DNA from: Aphelocoma coerulescens
Taxonomy: Eukaryota; Chordata; Aves; Passeriformes; Corvidae
Assembly (NCBI RefSeq): GCF_041296385.1
Contig: NC_091017.1
Coordinates: forward strand, 11,464,001-11,528,000
Length of the DNA: 64,000 nucleotides
Direction: 5' to 3'
Part shown: positions 36,086-45,000 of the stretch, piece after piece
Position numbering within the stretch: the first letter of the stretch is position 1
How the letters are laid out: the number at the start of each line of letters is the position of its first letter
Translations under genes and position numbers: made by a program
The notes under the pieces: model-generated
Databases searched by the model: none
What the model was told of the DNA's origin: nothing
Seen by the model: only the letters and a program-made list of their open reading frames with translations

Positions 36086-36384
36086 TGAAGGCCTCACAGA
36101 CATTTCCGTTGATACAATCATTTTGTACCCGTGAGAATTGCAGAAGCAAGAAGATAAACAACAGAAAGAAGTTGTAACAGCTGCAAAAGGGACGATACTG
36201 GCTGATGTTTAGCAAAGAATGTGTGTACACTATAGACAACCAGTAGTATTGTATTATAGCAAAATAATAGTCCATGCACATGTAGCTAAAAAAGTGCATA
36301 AGAGAAGATGCATAAATAATACAAGTGGTTTTTTGCCATTGCTCGGGGCAGAGAGTGTATGTGTGTCGTGACCGTCTCAACAGC
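36086..36384. other. AT-rich island inside the C-rich block
   Basis: About 300 bp with balanced strands and many A/T runs (ataataca, gtattgtattatagc), sharply bounded by CCTTG repeats on both sides. It looks like an insertion. The flanking gcctt words could be a target duplication, but this word is everywhere in the host sequence. No coding or RNA gene is recognised. Confidence 0.5.
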
Positions 36385-36838
36385 AACAGCCTTGCACTGC
36401 CTTTCATAACCAGCCCCTGCCTACTGCCTCCTTCCCTGGCCTTCCATGTCTTGTCTTCCTCTCCTTTGATTTAACTTGCTTCTCCTATCTCTCCCTTGCT
36501 TGCCTTACTCCACTGACCTTTCTGTGTTCTTGCCTTGACTTGCCTAGCTGTTCCTTGCTTCACATTGCTTTGTGTAAGCATTCCCTGTTTTTATTTGCCT
36601 ACCCCTTTCTTGCCTGGCCTTTCCTTGCCTAGCCTTTCTTGTCTTTGCCTGCCCTCTGCATCACTGGACTTACCTTCCTATGCCCTGCCTTCCCTACAGC
36701 TTCTGGGCCTTCTCTTGCCTCGCACTCATTGGCCCTACTTTGCTGCCTGCTCACTGCTCTTGCTTTGCTTTCCCTAACTTTCCCTTGACTTGACTAGAAT
36801 TGCCTAAACTTACTTTGACTGCATTGCCTTGCCTGCAT
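36385..36838 (+). repeat. Pyrimidine-rich CCTTG minisatellite, second part
   Basis: Continues the C+T-rich plus strand with ccttgccta, cttgcct and ctttccc words. It ends at a short hairpin: tgccttgcct at 36,825-36,834 and aggcaaggca at 36,847-36,856, with a 12-base loop. Confidence 0.8.
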
Positions 36839-36995
36839 GGAAGAAAAGGCAAGGCAGGGCAAAGCAAGGAAATCATAGGCAGGGCAGGGCAAGGGAGACA
36901 TAGGCAAGAGAGACGTAGCCAAGGAAGGCAAAGCAAGGGTAGGCTAGGAAAAACCAGGCAATGGTACTGAAGGCAACGCAAGGCCAAGTGACTCA
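36839..36995 (-). repeat. Purine-rich mirror of the CCTTG block
   Basis: The plus strand changes abruptly to aggcaagg, gggcaaagcaagg and ggcaagg words, so the same minisatellite runs on the minus strand. This makes an inverted arrangement of about 450 and 155 bp around the hairpin. Confidence 0.8.
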
Positions 36996-37620
36996 TAATG
37001 CCTTTCCTTGGAATGCAAAGGTCTGAATCCCAGTGTTGGTGGAGCAGATGATAAGGTCCCATGGGGAAGTAAACTCAACTGAGACATTTCTCTCCTGGCA
37101 CCTCTTGTGTAGGAGCAATTCTTAGATATATTCAATATTGGCGGTAGCACGCCAGTTCCTCAGAGAGGATGACAATGCTTTTCCATGGGAAGGAAAGCAC
37201 CTAGCCCCAGTGTTTCAGGTGCACATAAGAAGCTGCCTAGTGGAGGTAAAGGGCAGCAGCAACTTTCTGTCCTGGCATATTTGGTGTAGAAGCACTGCCT
37301 TGATTTGTACAAGTATGGAGTTGCTACGCCCTATTTTCAAGGCAGTCTCCTGAAAAAGTCAATTTTGGCATGTCGTTTCCACTTCTGAAAGGTGGTCTTC
37401 TGAACTCTTGGCAGTAAGCCAAGACAAGCAGCTATGCTCATCCTTGGTGTGCAGCTGATTTAGACACCAGGGCAGGTAATGTCCAGTAACAGTGTTCTGG
37501 CACATTGGATGGGAGCAGTTCCTGGATGTTTTCTATTTTGGAGGAGGAGATCCCAGTTCTTCTGAGATGGGCTCATAGTTTCTCTCTTTGGCAAAGAAAG
37601 CAGTTTTGGATCTGCATGTA
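36996..37620 (+). repeat. Cluster of dispersed short repeats
   Basis: At least three forward relatives of the inverted copy at 35,310-35,500: 36,996-37,090 (partial), 37,100-37,260, and 37,490-37,610 (more diverged, ttctggcacatt, ggagcagttcctggatg). Another piece starts gtcctggcat near 37,270. A further relative, gcagcagttcctggatg, is near 39,603. The family is not recognised. Confidence 0.5.
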
Positions 37621-37633
37621 GGGTGTTCTCAGC

Positions 37634-37934
37634 GAATTAATGGCTTTTCCTCATGGGCAGTTCTGTGGGCTATAGCTGTTGAACTGTTAGAGAAGGAATG
37701 AAAAAGCCAAGCTGTTGAACAAATTTGCATCCTGCTGACTTTAGCAGCCCCTGATAAAATTCTGTTTGCATCCTGACTCTGTGAGACTGAAGGATTATGA
37801 TGGTACTTAAAGCTGAGGAGGAAAGTGCACATAGAAGAGCATGTGAATTTAATGGCTCTTCCTAGTAGGCAGTTCTCTGGGCTAGAGCTGTTGAACTGTT
37901 AGAGAGGGAATGCAAGAGCCAAGCTTCTGAGCTC
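37634..37934 (+). repeat. Direct repeat pair of about 88 bp
   Basis: 37,634-37,720 and 37,845-37,934 share taatggct, ggcagttct, gggcta, gctgttgaactgttagaga, ggaatg and gccaagct in order, about 85 percent alike by eye, separated by about 125 bp of other sequence. Confidence 0.7.
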
Positions 37935-38819
37935 TTTTCCCTGCTACCTTTAAAGTATGAGCATTCCCTGGTGCTCTCCTATTTGGATAATAAGTTAGAG
38001 TGGGTTTCACATTCACTTTGAAGAATAGAAACAGCGCCATGTGAACCTGTGCCATCAGCTTTCCTTTCCAACTAAATGTTCCTACTTGCAATCTTGCAAT
38101 TCTTACTTGCAATCATGCAGAGCACCGTGCTTGAGGCTGGTGCATTGAAGAAAATTAAATTAGGGCTGTATCAGTACAAAGGAGAGATTGCCATTTGCAA
38201 AACCTCGTTTCGCTTAAGTTAGTAATATTGTAAGTGTTAATTGAGTGGTCATTGGTTGCCTATCACCATCCTGATGCACTAATTTCATCAAGTGTAAATA
38301 TTGGTCACAAAAGGTGCCCATTCAGCAACCTGTTGCTGTCTCCACATGGAAGTGTCTTCCGGACGAAATCAAAAGACATTCGAAGAGCCAGGATCCGCAA
38401 AGGAACAAACTATTGCCACATGAATGGTGCTGGGCGCCATGAGGAGCAGTTAACTTTAACCTGCGCGCTGTCAGCACTCAGAAGAACAACCCCAGCATGG
38501 CAGGGGGGACTTGCAAAAGAAGGAAAGGCCCCTCACCTAGCTATAAACCACCCAAAGTGCAGAGCCAAGTTGAAAACACCACTGCTCTCAAATCAACCGT
38601 GTCAGGACAAAAAGATTTCACTGATCTCCCCCTTCCAGGTACAAACTCTTATGTGCACCACACTCAGAGGGCAATGTGAGCTCCCCAGCGCTGTCTTTCA
38701 CTCTCGCAGAGTCCAGATACTAACTTGTGAACATCCTACACAAACATTAGCTCATGAAAGTGCCAGCTTGAGCAAGAACAGCAGACCCTCCCATTGCACC
38801 CCCTTGTCATTCAGAGTGC
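37935..38819. other. Unassigned spacer with overlapping open frames
   Basis: No match to the 2-kb unit. Two plus-strand frames overlap: a 220-codon frame from 38,234 and a 60-codon frame at 38,497-38,679 with a basic start (KRRKG near residues 7-11) and a lysine/serine-rich middle. The short frame is open about 12 codons upstream of its ATG to a TGA. Both are unchanged or nearly so in copies 2 and 3, but those copies are about 99.9 percent identical throughout, so this is not evidence of selection. The product is not recognised. Confidence 0.25.
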
Positions 38820-39060
38820 GGCGGTTTGTTGAAAATCATGGACTCGGAAAGACCAATGCAGCAACTGCTTTTCTCTCTCCTACTGCCTTTCCCTGAGCGA
38901 GAGGTAGATGGATGATGTGGACTTAGTGGAACAGAAAGAGTATGACTGTACTTATAAGGGAGGAAAACCCCCCACAGCATACTGTGCTGTGTGCAGTACA
39001 CGCTCTGAAAAGAGACAAAGCTGAATGCTGCCAGCGGGCTTTGGTTCTCAGACTGCTTGC
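38820..39060 (+). repeat. Old relic of the 2-kb unit, insertion-free
   Basis: Landmarks gcggtttgttgaaa, ccaatgcagcaa, ccctgagcgagag, gtggacttagtggaac, gtgtgcagta and aaagagacaaagctgaatgc follow the order of array offsets about 730-860 and 1,600-1,680. The empty insertion point is near 38,965. This is the most diverged unit fragment I could still align. Confidence 0.55.
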
Positions 39061-40100
39061 ATGGGCAGAGCTGCGGGCTCTTTTAAGGATGGAAACTGGC
39101 ATCTGTGAGTGTAAAGAATGTGACTTTCCACACAGCTTAGAAGAAAGGTGCATAGCCCCAGTGAGAAGTGTGTACGTGAAAGACTGGCAGAAGAAGTCGC
39201 AGTCCAGCAAGGCTGGTATCTTTTTCTTTGTGCCAAATAGGCACCTTGGGAACATGAAAGTACTTGATGGTAGCCAAACTGACAGTGAAGGCACAGAACA
39301 CCGTCGGGTGTGTGCAGTGTACAGACGCAATGTAAAAGCCCTGAGTACCATTTGACTGCAGTCATAGTGCAAGTTTGCAACTGTACCATGCAAGGCCAGT
39401 GAAAGCTTCCTGTGCGGCCACATTTTCGTATTGGAGCTCGCTAGCTGGAAGTGATTCGGTTTGTCTGCAGTATCCGCTCGACTGAATGTGATGTGTCACT
39501 GGAAAGAAAAGTACAGACCAGCAGTGCGTTTGATATGGTTCAGGGGCTGCAAAGGAAATGTACAGGCCACCTCTGGGATTTTGGTCTTTGTGCATTCCCA
39601 TGGCAGCAGTTCCTGGATGTTTTTGTTCTACAGTTTAGGCTCAGTGAGAGAGAAAAAATGCGAGAGCACGCATAGCAGAGCCACAGGGAGAATTGCTGAG
39701 GTATGAGTTGCGTGCTGTTCAGATACTGCCGTACCAAAGGCCTACCTAAACACTGCTGCTGATCTAGCATGTCTTTCTGTAGCAAGACTTGTTGGTACTG
39801 CAAAACAGAAGATGCGTGAGGTCAAATGAATCTGGACAGAAAATTTCAGACGAGCAGCCTATGAGTGCATGATTGAAACAGTAAATTTAGGTGACAGAAT
39901 AGATCGTGGCATCGATTTGCGTAGTGTTAATATTCTCTGAAGGGAATGCAAAAAGCCAAGATGTGTTTTCCATTCTAGCTGTTCCTGACAAAAACTGAGG
40001 AATAAAACTTTCGTTCTAGATGGAATGTAACATTCAGTTCCCAGGATTTTGCACTCCAAAGTTCAACAAAAGAGTTTCCACAAGAATCTTGAGAAGAAGC
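39061..40100. other. Unassigned spacer
   Basis: About 1 kb without a clear match to the unit family, apart from a weak dispersed-repeat piece near 39,100 and another near 39,603. An AATAAA is at 40,001-40,006 on the plus strand. Frames of 137 codons (plus, from 38,942, starting in the unit relic) and 166 codons (minus, to 38,923) overlap each other and have no recognisable domain. Confidence 0.4.
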
Positions 40101-40425
40101 ACAATCACTTCCACCTAGAGCTGGAAGAGGAAGAGGCAGCGGCACAAGCAAGTGCCCTTGAGCGTCCTCCTTCCGAATGCTAGAACGTCAATTCAGCAGG
40201 CAGGAGTGCAGCAGCCACCCTTCGTCTTGCAAGCCCATACGACGCGCACACCAGCCCGGTGCTCTGCGGCTTCGTCCTTCGCCTTTTCGAGCACGCCGTA
40301 CCTTCATTCTCCCGGAGGCGAACAGCGGTCTGCTTCTCGCACGGAACGCTGTGTCGGCAGCCAAGCGCTCCAGTGCACTGCTTCTGCCCAAACACGCCTG
40401 GGCCCTGCACCTCTCCTTCCCAGCG
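40101..40425 (+). repeat. Diverged unit, 5' half
   Basis: Matches array offsets about 285-530: aagtgcc, gcgtcctccttcc, gtcaattcagcaggcagga, then the core gcggcttcgtccttcgcc and cacgccgtacc. It then enters the extra segment not present in array units. Confidence 0.75.
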
Positions 40426-40729
40426 CTACGTAGCAGCACAATCTGTCCCTCTTGCGATCCCAAGCTAAGCGGAAAGCTTCTCGGCTACGTCTCCCGCAGA
40501 GAGCTGTGCCAGGACAATAAGCTTGCAAGCACTTTGCTCCTGACACTAGTGGCAACAGGGATTCGCACCACCTTCCAGGAGCAGTCCTCTTGCCTTTTAC
40601 AAGGTGCAAAAGCGCCCCCTCTGTGGCGGTGCTGTCTGCCCGGTCTTTCTCGGCTCGAAGCACCACGAGGCACACAAGACTCTCTCGCAAGGACCGAAAT
40701 TCCCGATAGGCGTCTCTGCGCTTTCTGCA
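40426..40729 (+). repeat. Extra segment plus offset 552-660 piece of the unit
   Basis: 40,426-40,610 is the extra segment also seen at 34,441-34,640. 40,611-40,729 then matches array offsets about 552-660 (aaagcgcc, ggcggtgctgtctgcccg, ctctcgcaagga). Confidence 0.6.
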
Positions 40730-41034
40730 ATGCTGCACGCACAAGCCCGGTGCTCTGAGGCTTCGTTCTTCGCCTTTCGTTGTCTGGGCAGAAGAGAAGC
40801 CGAGCGAGGCCATTGTGCTTTGCCGCTTGTCAGTGTGCTGTGCACGGTTTTTCCGCAGCTCGAGCTAGCGGGAGACCCCTTTGGTTTCGCGGCGTCCACA
40901 CTACCCATGGTAGCTCTCGCTCAGCGAAACTTGAAGGGGAGAAGCACTTGCTGGATGAGTCTTTCAGTGTGCAGGACTTTGAAAACACAGCAGCGCAATC
41001 GGGGCCACGAGAAGGACCGCTGAGAAGTCGCTCT
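40730..41034 (-). repeat. Inverted unit fragment, insertion-free
   Basis: On the minus strand this matches array offsets about 700-860 joined to about 1,598-1,750. On the plus strand the readable landmarks are gcacaagcccggtgctctg, gctgtgcacgg, gcagctcgagcta (the empty insertion point near 40,862), gtttcgcggcgtccac, agctctcgctcagcg, gagaagcacttgctgga and ggggccacgagaagg. Sequence on both sides is in plus orientation, so a piece of a unit was flipped in place. Confidence 0.8.
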
Positions 41035-42031
41035 CGCACAGAGAACCGTGCCAGGATGACGAGCTCGCCCAGCATTTGCCCCTGACACTTGGGGAACTCG
41101 TAGTTGCCAGTGCCTTCCAGGGGCAGTCTGCTTTCTGTCATAACCTGCATAGGGCCCGTCAGATGGTGGTGCTGTCTGCCTTCTCCTTCTCGGCCAGAGT
41201 GTACTCTGGTGCACACTGCAGTCTGGCAAGGAGCAAAGATCTTCGGTAGACATCTCGCACAGGAGAAAGTTGCCAAGAAAGAACCACGTTCTTCATCAGC
41301 CCTCCTCATGTCCCGATTGGGGTGCTGCCTTCAAAGCCTTGCACATTGAAAGACTTCTCCAGCAAGTGCTTCTCCCCTGGCGCACTTCGCTGAGTGAGAG
41401 CTGCATGGGCAGCGTGGACTCAGCGAAACCGAAAGGGTGTCGCTGTAGCTCGAGCTGAGCAAAGAAACCGTGCACGGTGCACCGTTGGTGGGTGCAGCAT
41501 GCACGCGGAAAAGCAGCAAAGTTCACTGCCATCGCTGGCCTTCTCTTCAGTCCAGACCACTTAAGGCAAACAATTTAGCTGCAGAGCACTGGGCTTGCGT
41601 GTGCAGTGCACCAAATTGCCCAAGACCAGCAAGGGCTCGTTCACAAGCAGAGTCGGCTGAGAGCATTCTTGCTTGCTCCAGAAAGGAAGCCGCAGCTATA
41701 GTGCTTCATCCCACAGCGTGGACATAGGCACTTTCCTAGTTGTTCAGCCTTGCAGAGTCCCTGCAACTAGAGCTCAGCCAGGAGCAGGCGTCAAAGCAGA
41801 AGGCTTTCCTAAAGCACGCCTCTCCAACCAGCCTTCGGAAATCGCAAATGACACTGTGGCTCTGTGCCTTTCTTCTAAGACAGACGCCCACCTTGCTTTC
41901 ACTCTCGCAGCTCCCTTGGCAGCCTCCAGCAGCTGCTTTCCTGGAGAACGGCCCGAGAAGTAGAAGCCAGGGCTGGGCTGCACCTTCGCCTTCCGCACGT
42001 AAGCGGCACCAGACTCACCGGTGCGCTCTGT
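41035..42031 (+). repeat. Insertion-free unit leading into the next copy
   Basis: Starts with part of the extra segment (41,035-41,155), then array offsets about 552-860, the intact empty site cgagctgagc at 41,451-41,460, offsets 1,598-1,983, and offsets 1-190 of the following unit, which continues into copy 2. It is the best preserved unit without the insertion and gives a unit length near 1.25 kb in the shared parts. Equivalent at 51,146-52,142 and 61,258-62,254. Confidence 0.8.
41452..41456. other. Empty insertion site (gagct)
   Basis: The sequence gtagctcgagct is followed directly by gagcaaagaaaccgtgcac. In array units the same flanks are separated by 731 bp between two copies of the 5-bp word. 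Equivalent empty sites are at 51,563-51,567 and 61,675-61,679. Confidence 0.8.
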
Positions 42032-45000
42032 TCTTCCCTCCTCCGCTGCATGCTACTACCATCGTGTTCTCGGAAAGACGGAGACTGAAGGGAAGCGCAA
42101 ATGCTTCCACAGAGAGCTACAAGAGGAATAGGCAGCAGCAGCACAGGAAAGTGCCGTGGAACTTCCTCCTTCCCAAGGCTATAACGTCAATTCAGCAGGC
42201 AGGAGAGTGGCAGCCACGCTCGTCTTGCAGCCCGTACAACGAGCACGCGAGCCCGGCGCTCCGCGGCTTCGTTCTTCGCCTTTTCGAGCACGCCGTACCT
42301 TCGTTCCCCCGGAGGCGGACGGTCTTCTGCTTCTCGCCCGGAACACTGTGCCCGGCAGTGCAGCGCTTTCTGCGGCAAGCTGCAAAGCGCCCGTCAGATG
42401 GCGATGCTGTCTGCCCGCTCCTCGGCTCGAGTGTACTCCGGCGCACGCTGCCGTCTCGCAAGGAGCAAAGAGCTTCGGTAGACATCTCGCACAGGAGAAA
42501 GGTGCCAGGACGACACCACATTCCTCCTCACCCCTTCTCGTGGCCCACATTGTGGTGCTGCCTTCAAAGCCGTGCGCATTGAAAGACTCTTCCAGCAAGT
42601 GCTTCTCCCCTGGCACACTTCGCTCAGCGACAGCTACGTGGGCAGCGTGGACTCAGCGAAACTGAAAGGGTGTCCTTGTAGCTCGAGCTTGTTGGAGAGG
42701 ATGAAAGTTTGGTAAGAAAGTTTCACAGCTATGTAAGCTTGACAGAAAGATCTCTGAATGTAGAAACTTAGCATGAGGTAGAAATGGAAACGAGTTTTGA
42801 TAGAGAGTAAAAGGTGTTTTGCTGAAACACTGATCACTGAATAACTGAGAAGGCAAAGGTTGGAGATTGAGTTGGAAGGAGATGTTTTTTATTAGGACAC
42901 CGGTATGTGAGTACAAACAAGCACATGTTTTTCACCAAGTAAATAAGTCTCAAGAAGGCCATAAGGAAATAGAAAACATGTTTTTACCAAAAAGAGAGCT
43001 ATCGCAGGCAAACAAGAAATGTCGATGTAGCAAGAAGAAGAGAGGTCTGAGAATTTTCCACTGTAAGCTTAAATTGTAACATACTTACTCTTGTGATTGG
43101 ATAAGAATGACTATAATATGGTAATGGTAGTAGTCATGATAGGCTACAGGCAAATGTAAAGGTATTGTTGTATGGTGCTTATTGGTTGCTATGTATTGAG
43201 ATACTCAGCAAAGAAAAATACATAATGCTTTCTAACTTGAACAGAAAGCGGCTCCAGGTATGCCTACCAGCTGTAGCTGACAGCTGTAGGGCTGGCTCTG
43301 GATACCCACTCCCTGAAATGCTGTAACTTCGCCTATGCAATACACAGCTTTCAAGAGAGCCGCCTGAAGTCCAGACACCCTTCGCGAGCCTTTCTCCTAT
43401 AGAGCTGTGGAAAGAAATCGTGCACGCTACACCGAGGGTGCGTGCAGCATGCACGAGCAAAAGCGGCAAAGTTCAGTGCCCTCGCTGGGCTTCCCTTCCG
43501 TGCGGATAACGTGAGGCGAAAAATGAAGCCGCAGAGCACCGGGCTTGCAGGTGCAGTGCACCGAGTTGCAGAAGTCCAGCAGGCTCGTTCACAAGCCAAG
43601 CCGGCTGAGGGAGTCCTCGCGTCTCCAAAAGGGAACGCGGAGCCGTAGCACTTCATCCCACAGCGTGGAGATAGGCACTTCCCTAGTCGTTCAGCCTTGC
43701 AGAGTCCCTGCAGCTAGAGCTCACCCAGGAGCAGGCGTCAAAGCAGAAGGCCCTCCTAAAGCACCCTTTCTCCAAGCAGCCTCCTGAAAGGGCGCATCAC
43801 AGTGCGGCTCTGCGCCTTTCTTCTAAGACAGACGCCCGCTATACTTTCGTGCTCGCAGCTCCCTTGGCAGCCTCCAGCAGCTACTCTCCTGGAGAACGGC
43901 CGTAGACGTCAAAGCCAGTGCTGGGCTGCACCTCCGCCCTCCCCAGGTAAGCAACAGCGAACTCACCGGTGCACTCTGTACTTCCCTCCTCCGCTTGCAT
44001 CCTACATGCATTCGTGTTCTCCGAAACTCAGAGACTGAAGGGAAGGGCAATTGCTTCCCCAGATAGCTGCAAGGGCACTAGGCAGCAGCAGCACAAATTT
44101 CACATGACCTGATGCACTGTAGAGATATTACCCTGTTACCCCTCCTTTCTCCTCGTCCTCGACCAATTGTGGTGGGATGTCGAAAGGCTTGGCCAGCGAA
44201 AAGCTCATCCAGCAAGGGCGTCTCTCTTGACGCATTTCCCTGACCGAGAGCTACACAGATGGTCTGGACACTGTAAAACAGCAAGAAAATAATTCTATGT
44301 CCAGCTGAGGAAAATCTGTGCACAGAAAAATGTAGATGCCTGCAGTAAACAATCTGAAGAGCGGCAAAGCTCCAAGCCATCGCTGCGCTTCAGTCCTGTC
44401 CGGACCACAGAAGGCGAAGAACGAAGCAGCTGGGCACCGGCTTCATGGACTCAGTGGCGCGACTTGCAAACGTCCAGCCAAGAGCTGCTTCAACAAGCAG
44501 ATTCAGCCGAGAATGCTCTGCCTGCACTTTCCCTCGCAGCGCTAGGCAGCACCACGTTCTGTTTGCGTGGCAGCCTGATTCTTAACGGAAAGATTCTCAA
44601 TGCCTGTGTCTGGCACAGAGAACGGTTTTAGGTCAGCAAGCTCACCCGGCGCTTACCCTCGACGCGTGCAAACCTGTATTTGCACCGCATTCCAGTGGCA
44701 GCCCTCTTTCCTTTCCAGCCGGCACAGCGCCGTCAGATCGCGGTGCTCTCTGCACCTGCCTTCTCGCTTCCAAGTGCCACCGCGCACATTACAGCCTTGC
44801 AGGGAGCGAAGAGGCGGAGAGGCGTCTCGCAAAGAAGAACGTGCCGGGACGAAAAGGTGCTCTTTCCTTTCTCCTCCTCCTTTGCCCGAATGGTGGTGCT
44901 GTGTTGAAAGGCTTGGCCAGCGAAAAGCTCATCCAGCAAGTGTTTCTCTCCTGACGCCTTTCGCTGAGCGAGAGAGCTACACGGACACTTTCGACTCGGG

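Larger units (their letters stand above)
31921..42031 (+). repeat. 10,111-bp higher-order repeat, copy 1
   Basis: First copy of the large tandem repeat; the left limit is where the array sequence stops. Copies 2 and 3 match it base for base except for about twenty single changes noticed by eye over 30 kb. In its first 560 bp it differs from copies 2-4 at about 31,971 (ctccgaaag, not ctcggaaag), 32,437 (cccagatt, not cccacatt) and 32,477 (gactcctcc, not gactcttcc). At all three it carries the base found in the 2-kb array, consistent with conversion next to the boundary. Confidence 0.95.

Noticed and set aside
35673..36177. Leucine/proline-rich frames resembling membrane proteins
   Set aside because: They are translations of the CCTTG minisatellite on the plus strand and low-complexity mirror frames on the minus strand.
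36060..36400. gcctt target duplication around the AT-rich island
   Set aside because: The word gcctt occurs constantly in the surrounding CCTTG repeat, so finding it on both sides carries no weight.
38234..38896. 220-codon frame in the spacer
   Set aside because: It overlaps another frame, shows no domain, and persists only because the copies are nearly identical. Kept only as part of the spacer description.
41740..42582. 280-codon frame, the longest in the window
   Set aside because: It exists only in one place. In copies 2 and 3 a single base makes a stop codon near its middle, and it runs across a boundary of the higher-order repeat.
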